From assembly GCA_023384415.1 (NCBI GenBank), contig JAHDWJ010000001.1:144699-208698 (forward strand): 64,000 bases of DNA, given 5' to 3'. The stretch comes from Anaerolineae bacterium (lineage in GTDB: Bacteria; Chloroflexota; Anaerolineae; Promineifilales; Promineifilaceae). The number at the start of each line of letters is the position of its first letter. The stretch's first letter is position 1. Below, one piece after another: positions 62,214 to 64,000 of this stretch. The position numbers and the translations under genes were made by a program. The notes below the pieces were generated by a model, which saw only the letters and a list, made by a program, of their open reading frames with translations, made no database searches and had not been told where the DNA came from.

Positions 62214-63815
62214 TCACTCCCCCACCAATGCATTCCCATCCGCCCGGCACTCACACGCCTCTTTAACCTCTGAGCCGCGCACCAACAGGCCATAATATTC
62301 CACCCCCTGCCCCTGGGAGACCCAGCCAGCCATGTTGAAGGGAATGGGGCCATCGGCGGCAATCCAGCGGCCGTTGTAAGTGCGGGCCAGGTGCAGATGG
62401 GTGGCGGTAGAGAACCCCCCCTCACAAGAGGCATGGCCTAACCGATCTCCGGCCCGAACGACTGTACCCACAGCTGCCCGGTTCCGTGTCTCCAGGTGCA
62501 TGTAGGTAATGGCCCAGCCCGTCCCGGCAAACCCATCCCCATCTAAATCTACCACTACTGCCCCAAACCCACTGCGGCTAACAACCCCATCGGCCACTGC
62601 CGTGACCCAGTTATCATCCTGGTAACAGCCCAGCCGGTCCCCCGGTGGAGCAAAATCCAAAGCTGCCCAGGCCGAACCCCCAGCCCAGCCCCCATGCGGA
62701 CCGCCGGTGTAATACCAGGTCTCCCCCGCCGGCCAGGGGAACTGGAGCGGGGGCTGGCTGAGGCCAGGGGGTAGAATGGGATCGAAGGTGTAAGCGAACG
62801 GGTTGCCAAAGAGGGCGGTAAAGGTGGCAAAGAAGCCATCCGGGCCAACTTTTTGCCGCCAGACGGTTTCATCGTCAGCGGCCGCGGCCAAAAGCTGTTG
62901 TACGGCGGCCGTGCCATCGTTAATGTCTGAGGCAAAGGCCAGTTGCAGGGAGCTGCTGCCCAGGGTAAAGCTGTGCCGGCCGCCTTCCGCCCGCCCATAG
63001 AAGCCGAGATTAAGCTGATTAGCGGCCCAGCCCAACTGCCGGTATAACCCTTCGCTGCCCGGAGAGTAATACCTCATCGGGAAGGCAGTTTCTGCCGGGT
63101 TGGGCTGGGTGAGCCAGTTCGCCTGGTACTCCAGCAAAGCCAGAAGCAGGCGGGGGTTGACGCTGTACCGGTGGGCCACCAATTCGACCACCTCTGGCCC
63201 GGTGATGGGCTGCCCTTCAACTGTTTCGGTGTAGGTGAACAGGTAACCCCGGTGCGCGGCCGCGACCTCAGCCACATTAAACCCTCTGGCCATGGGGCCG
63301 TACACCAGTTCACTATCCGGGATGAGCTTAAAACTGGGACTGACGCGGCCGCTGCTCCCCTCATTGCCCGGAATAATCAACGCCTGCCCCACATAAAGGA
63401 AATCATGCACCTGGATATTGTTCGCCTGGGCGATCTGCTCCGTTGACAACCCATACCGCTGCCCAATAAGCCCCAGCGTCTCCCCTGAACTGACCGTATG
63501 GGTAAACGAGGGCCGGCTATCGCCGCCGCCACCTGAGCGGGGCGGGTCTGGGGTGGGGGTGCCGAGATAGACCATCACCACGACCGGGGTGGGAGTAACC
63601 GGGGCCGGGGTGGGCGGGGCCACCAGAACGCCACTACTTTCTTCAGCTAAAGGAGGCACCGTGGACAGGGGAACAGTGGGGGGTAAAACCAGAGGCAATT
63701 GGGTCGCCACCACCACCACCTGGGGATCAGGCCGTTGGCAGGCGGCTAACCAGAATAGTAAAAGCAGGGGCAAAATCAGGGCATTTCTAGAGGGGAGCGA
63801 TTTAGTTAATTTCAT
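62214..63815 (-). CDS. LysM-M23 (LytM-type) peptidase-like lipoprotein
   Basis: 533 residues. Lipoprotein signal LILPLLLLFWLAACQRPD; Pro/Thr-rich linker (PPTPAPVTPTPVVVM); LysM domain HTVSSGETLGLIGQRYGLSTEQIAQANN; a helical middle with LLALLEYQANWL and GRRHSF-like GGRHSFTLGSSSLQLA; and an M23 domain with WAALDFAPPGDRLG, ITYMHLETRNRAAVG and STATHLHLARTYNG, where the His-x-His and the D of LDF would hold zinc. The likely role is peptidoglycan hydrolysis or activation of a hydrolase. It converges on the hsdM remnant with 3 bases between stops. Confidence 0.9.
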   Translation of the reverse strand: MKLTKSLPSRNALILPLLLLFWLAACQRPDPQVVVVATQLPLVLPPTVPLSTVPPLAEESSGVLVAPPTPAPVTPTPVVVMVYLGTPTPDPPRSGGGGDSRPSFTHTVSSGETLGLIGQRYGLSTEQIAQANNIQVHDFLYVGQALIIPGNEGSSGRVSPSFKLIPDSELVYGPMARGFNVAEVAAAHRGYLFTYTETVEGQPITGPEVVELVAHRYSVNPRLLLALLEYQANWLTQPNPAETAFPMRYYSPGSEGLYRQLGWAANQLNLGFYGRAEGGRHSFTLGSSSLQLAFASDINDGTAAVQQLLAAAADDETVWRQKVGPDGFFATFTALFGNPFAYTFDPILPPGLSQPPLQFPWPAGETWYYTGGPHGGWAGGSAWAALDFAPPGDRLGCYQDDNWVTAVADGVVSRSGFGAVVVDLDGDGFAGTGWAITYMHLETRNRAAVGTVVRAGDRLGHASCEGGFSTATHLHLARTYNGRWIAADGPIPFNMAGWVSQGQGVEYYGLLVRGSEVKEACECRADGNALVGE

Positions 63816-63858
63816 CACCCGCCCATTTTACCCTAACCTGGATAACTCAGGGAAATAT

Positions 63859-64000
63859 TATCTGCCCTCATCCCCAGCCCTTCTCCCGCAACGGGAGAAG
63901 GGAGCAATCCGCTCTCCCAGGGGAGAGGGTTAGGGTGAGGGGTGGTATCTGCCCTCATCCCCAGCCCTTCTCCCGCAACGGGAGAAGGGAGCAATCCGCT
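63859..64000. repeat. Tandem 87-bp palindromic repeat, continues past the window end
   Basis: TATCTGCCCTCATCCCC starts at 63859 and again at 63946, a period of 87 bases. Each unit has an inner hairpin (CCCTTCTCCCG/CGGGAGAAGGG) and an outer complement between CCCTCATCC and GGGTGAGGGG. It is related to the 8543-8588 palindrome. The second unit is cut by the window end, so the copy number is unknown. Confidence 0.88.

Larger units (their letters stand above)
1..64000. repeat. Dispersed octamer GCGGCCGC, about 115 copies
   Basis: A hand scan of the whole window finds close to 115 copies, about one per 560 bases. Chance would predict about two at an assumed 55% GC. Nearly all are in coding regions, in all three frames (Ala-Ala-Ala; x-Arg-Pro-x; x-Gly-Arg-x), and many extend to CGCGGCCGCG. 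Conserved genes such as der, dcd and ilvE have none. Confidence 0.9.

Noticed and set aside
63859-64000. CRISPR array
   Set aside because: The period of 87 bases has no constant repeat separated by unique spacers; the whole unit is repeated, and it is palindromic.

Overview
The window looks like chromosome from a GC-rich, free-living bacterium, most likely a Chloroflexota (Anaerolineae/Ardenticatenia-like). This is inferred from the protein styles: large GT-C membrane proteins ending in beta-sandwich repeats, a many-GAF histidine kinase with an MFS-like membrane N-terminus, LysM lipoproteins, and a stand-alone diadenylate cyclase operon. No rRNA, phage structural genes or CRISPR array is visible. 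A striking genome-wide signature is the octamer GCGGCCGC, about 115 copies by hand scan, nearly all inside genes.

Layout: (1) 1-3975 is the 3' end of a modular polyketide synthase (KR, DH-like, ACP, thioesterase); a 4'-phosphopantetheinyl transferase that could activate it lies at 23 kb. (2) 4-15 kb holds two polytopic GT-C-like proteins, a PQQ-type sugar dehydrogenase, a BNR-like secreted protein, two GT4 glycosyltransferases, Maf, a site-2 protease and dCTP deaminase. (3) 15-29 kb has rpmB with its own promoter and terminator, a J-domain protein, a BMP-family lipoprotein, a PMT-like glycosyltransferase, a DUF1499 protein, a phosphoribosyltransferase, the PPTase, an NHL/thioredoxin protein, a YhfC/PrsW-like membrane protease, a 49-residue membrane microprotein, trpB and a decayed lipoprotein gene. 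(4) 29-37.7 kb has an arylamine N-acetyltransferase, a 1177-residue GH13 enzyme, a VapBC-like pair, DUF4236, a broken antitoxin-like/retropepsin gene, and a ParA-like ATPase with a coiled-coil partner. (5) 37.8-48.5 kb is housekeeping: der, TPR-cdaA-cdaR (c-di-AMP synthesis), argF, dGTPase and a LysM protein. (6) 48.6-58.8 kb has a GT-C protein coupled to a sensor kinase, tRNA-Met(CAT), ilvE, an APH-like phosphotransferase and small membrane proteins. (7) 58.8-62.2 kb is a wrecked type I restriction-modification locus. The R, S and M genes are reduced to fragments, and between them sit an intact zinc-ribbon protein and a DUF5678/retropepsin pair. (8) 62.2-64 kb holds a LysM-M23 lipoprotein and a tandem palindromic repeat running off the window.

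The non-coding layer is unusually rich. A 96-bp inverted-repeat element (family A) has three full copies and one half copy. All four lie with the same end just upstream of a start codon, and two copies also supply the stop codon of the preceding gene. A ~225-bp MITE-like element (family B) with 13-bp terminal inverted repeats sits just upstream of the rpmB and tRNA-Met promoters. A 34-bp palindrome (family C) occurs twice. Short degenerate repeats fill intergenic spaces and have spread into two coding sequences. At least three loci (28.1 kb, 35.2-35.7 kb, 58.8-62.2 kb) show genes interrupted by stops, frameshifts or deletions.
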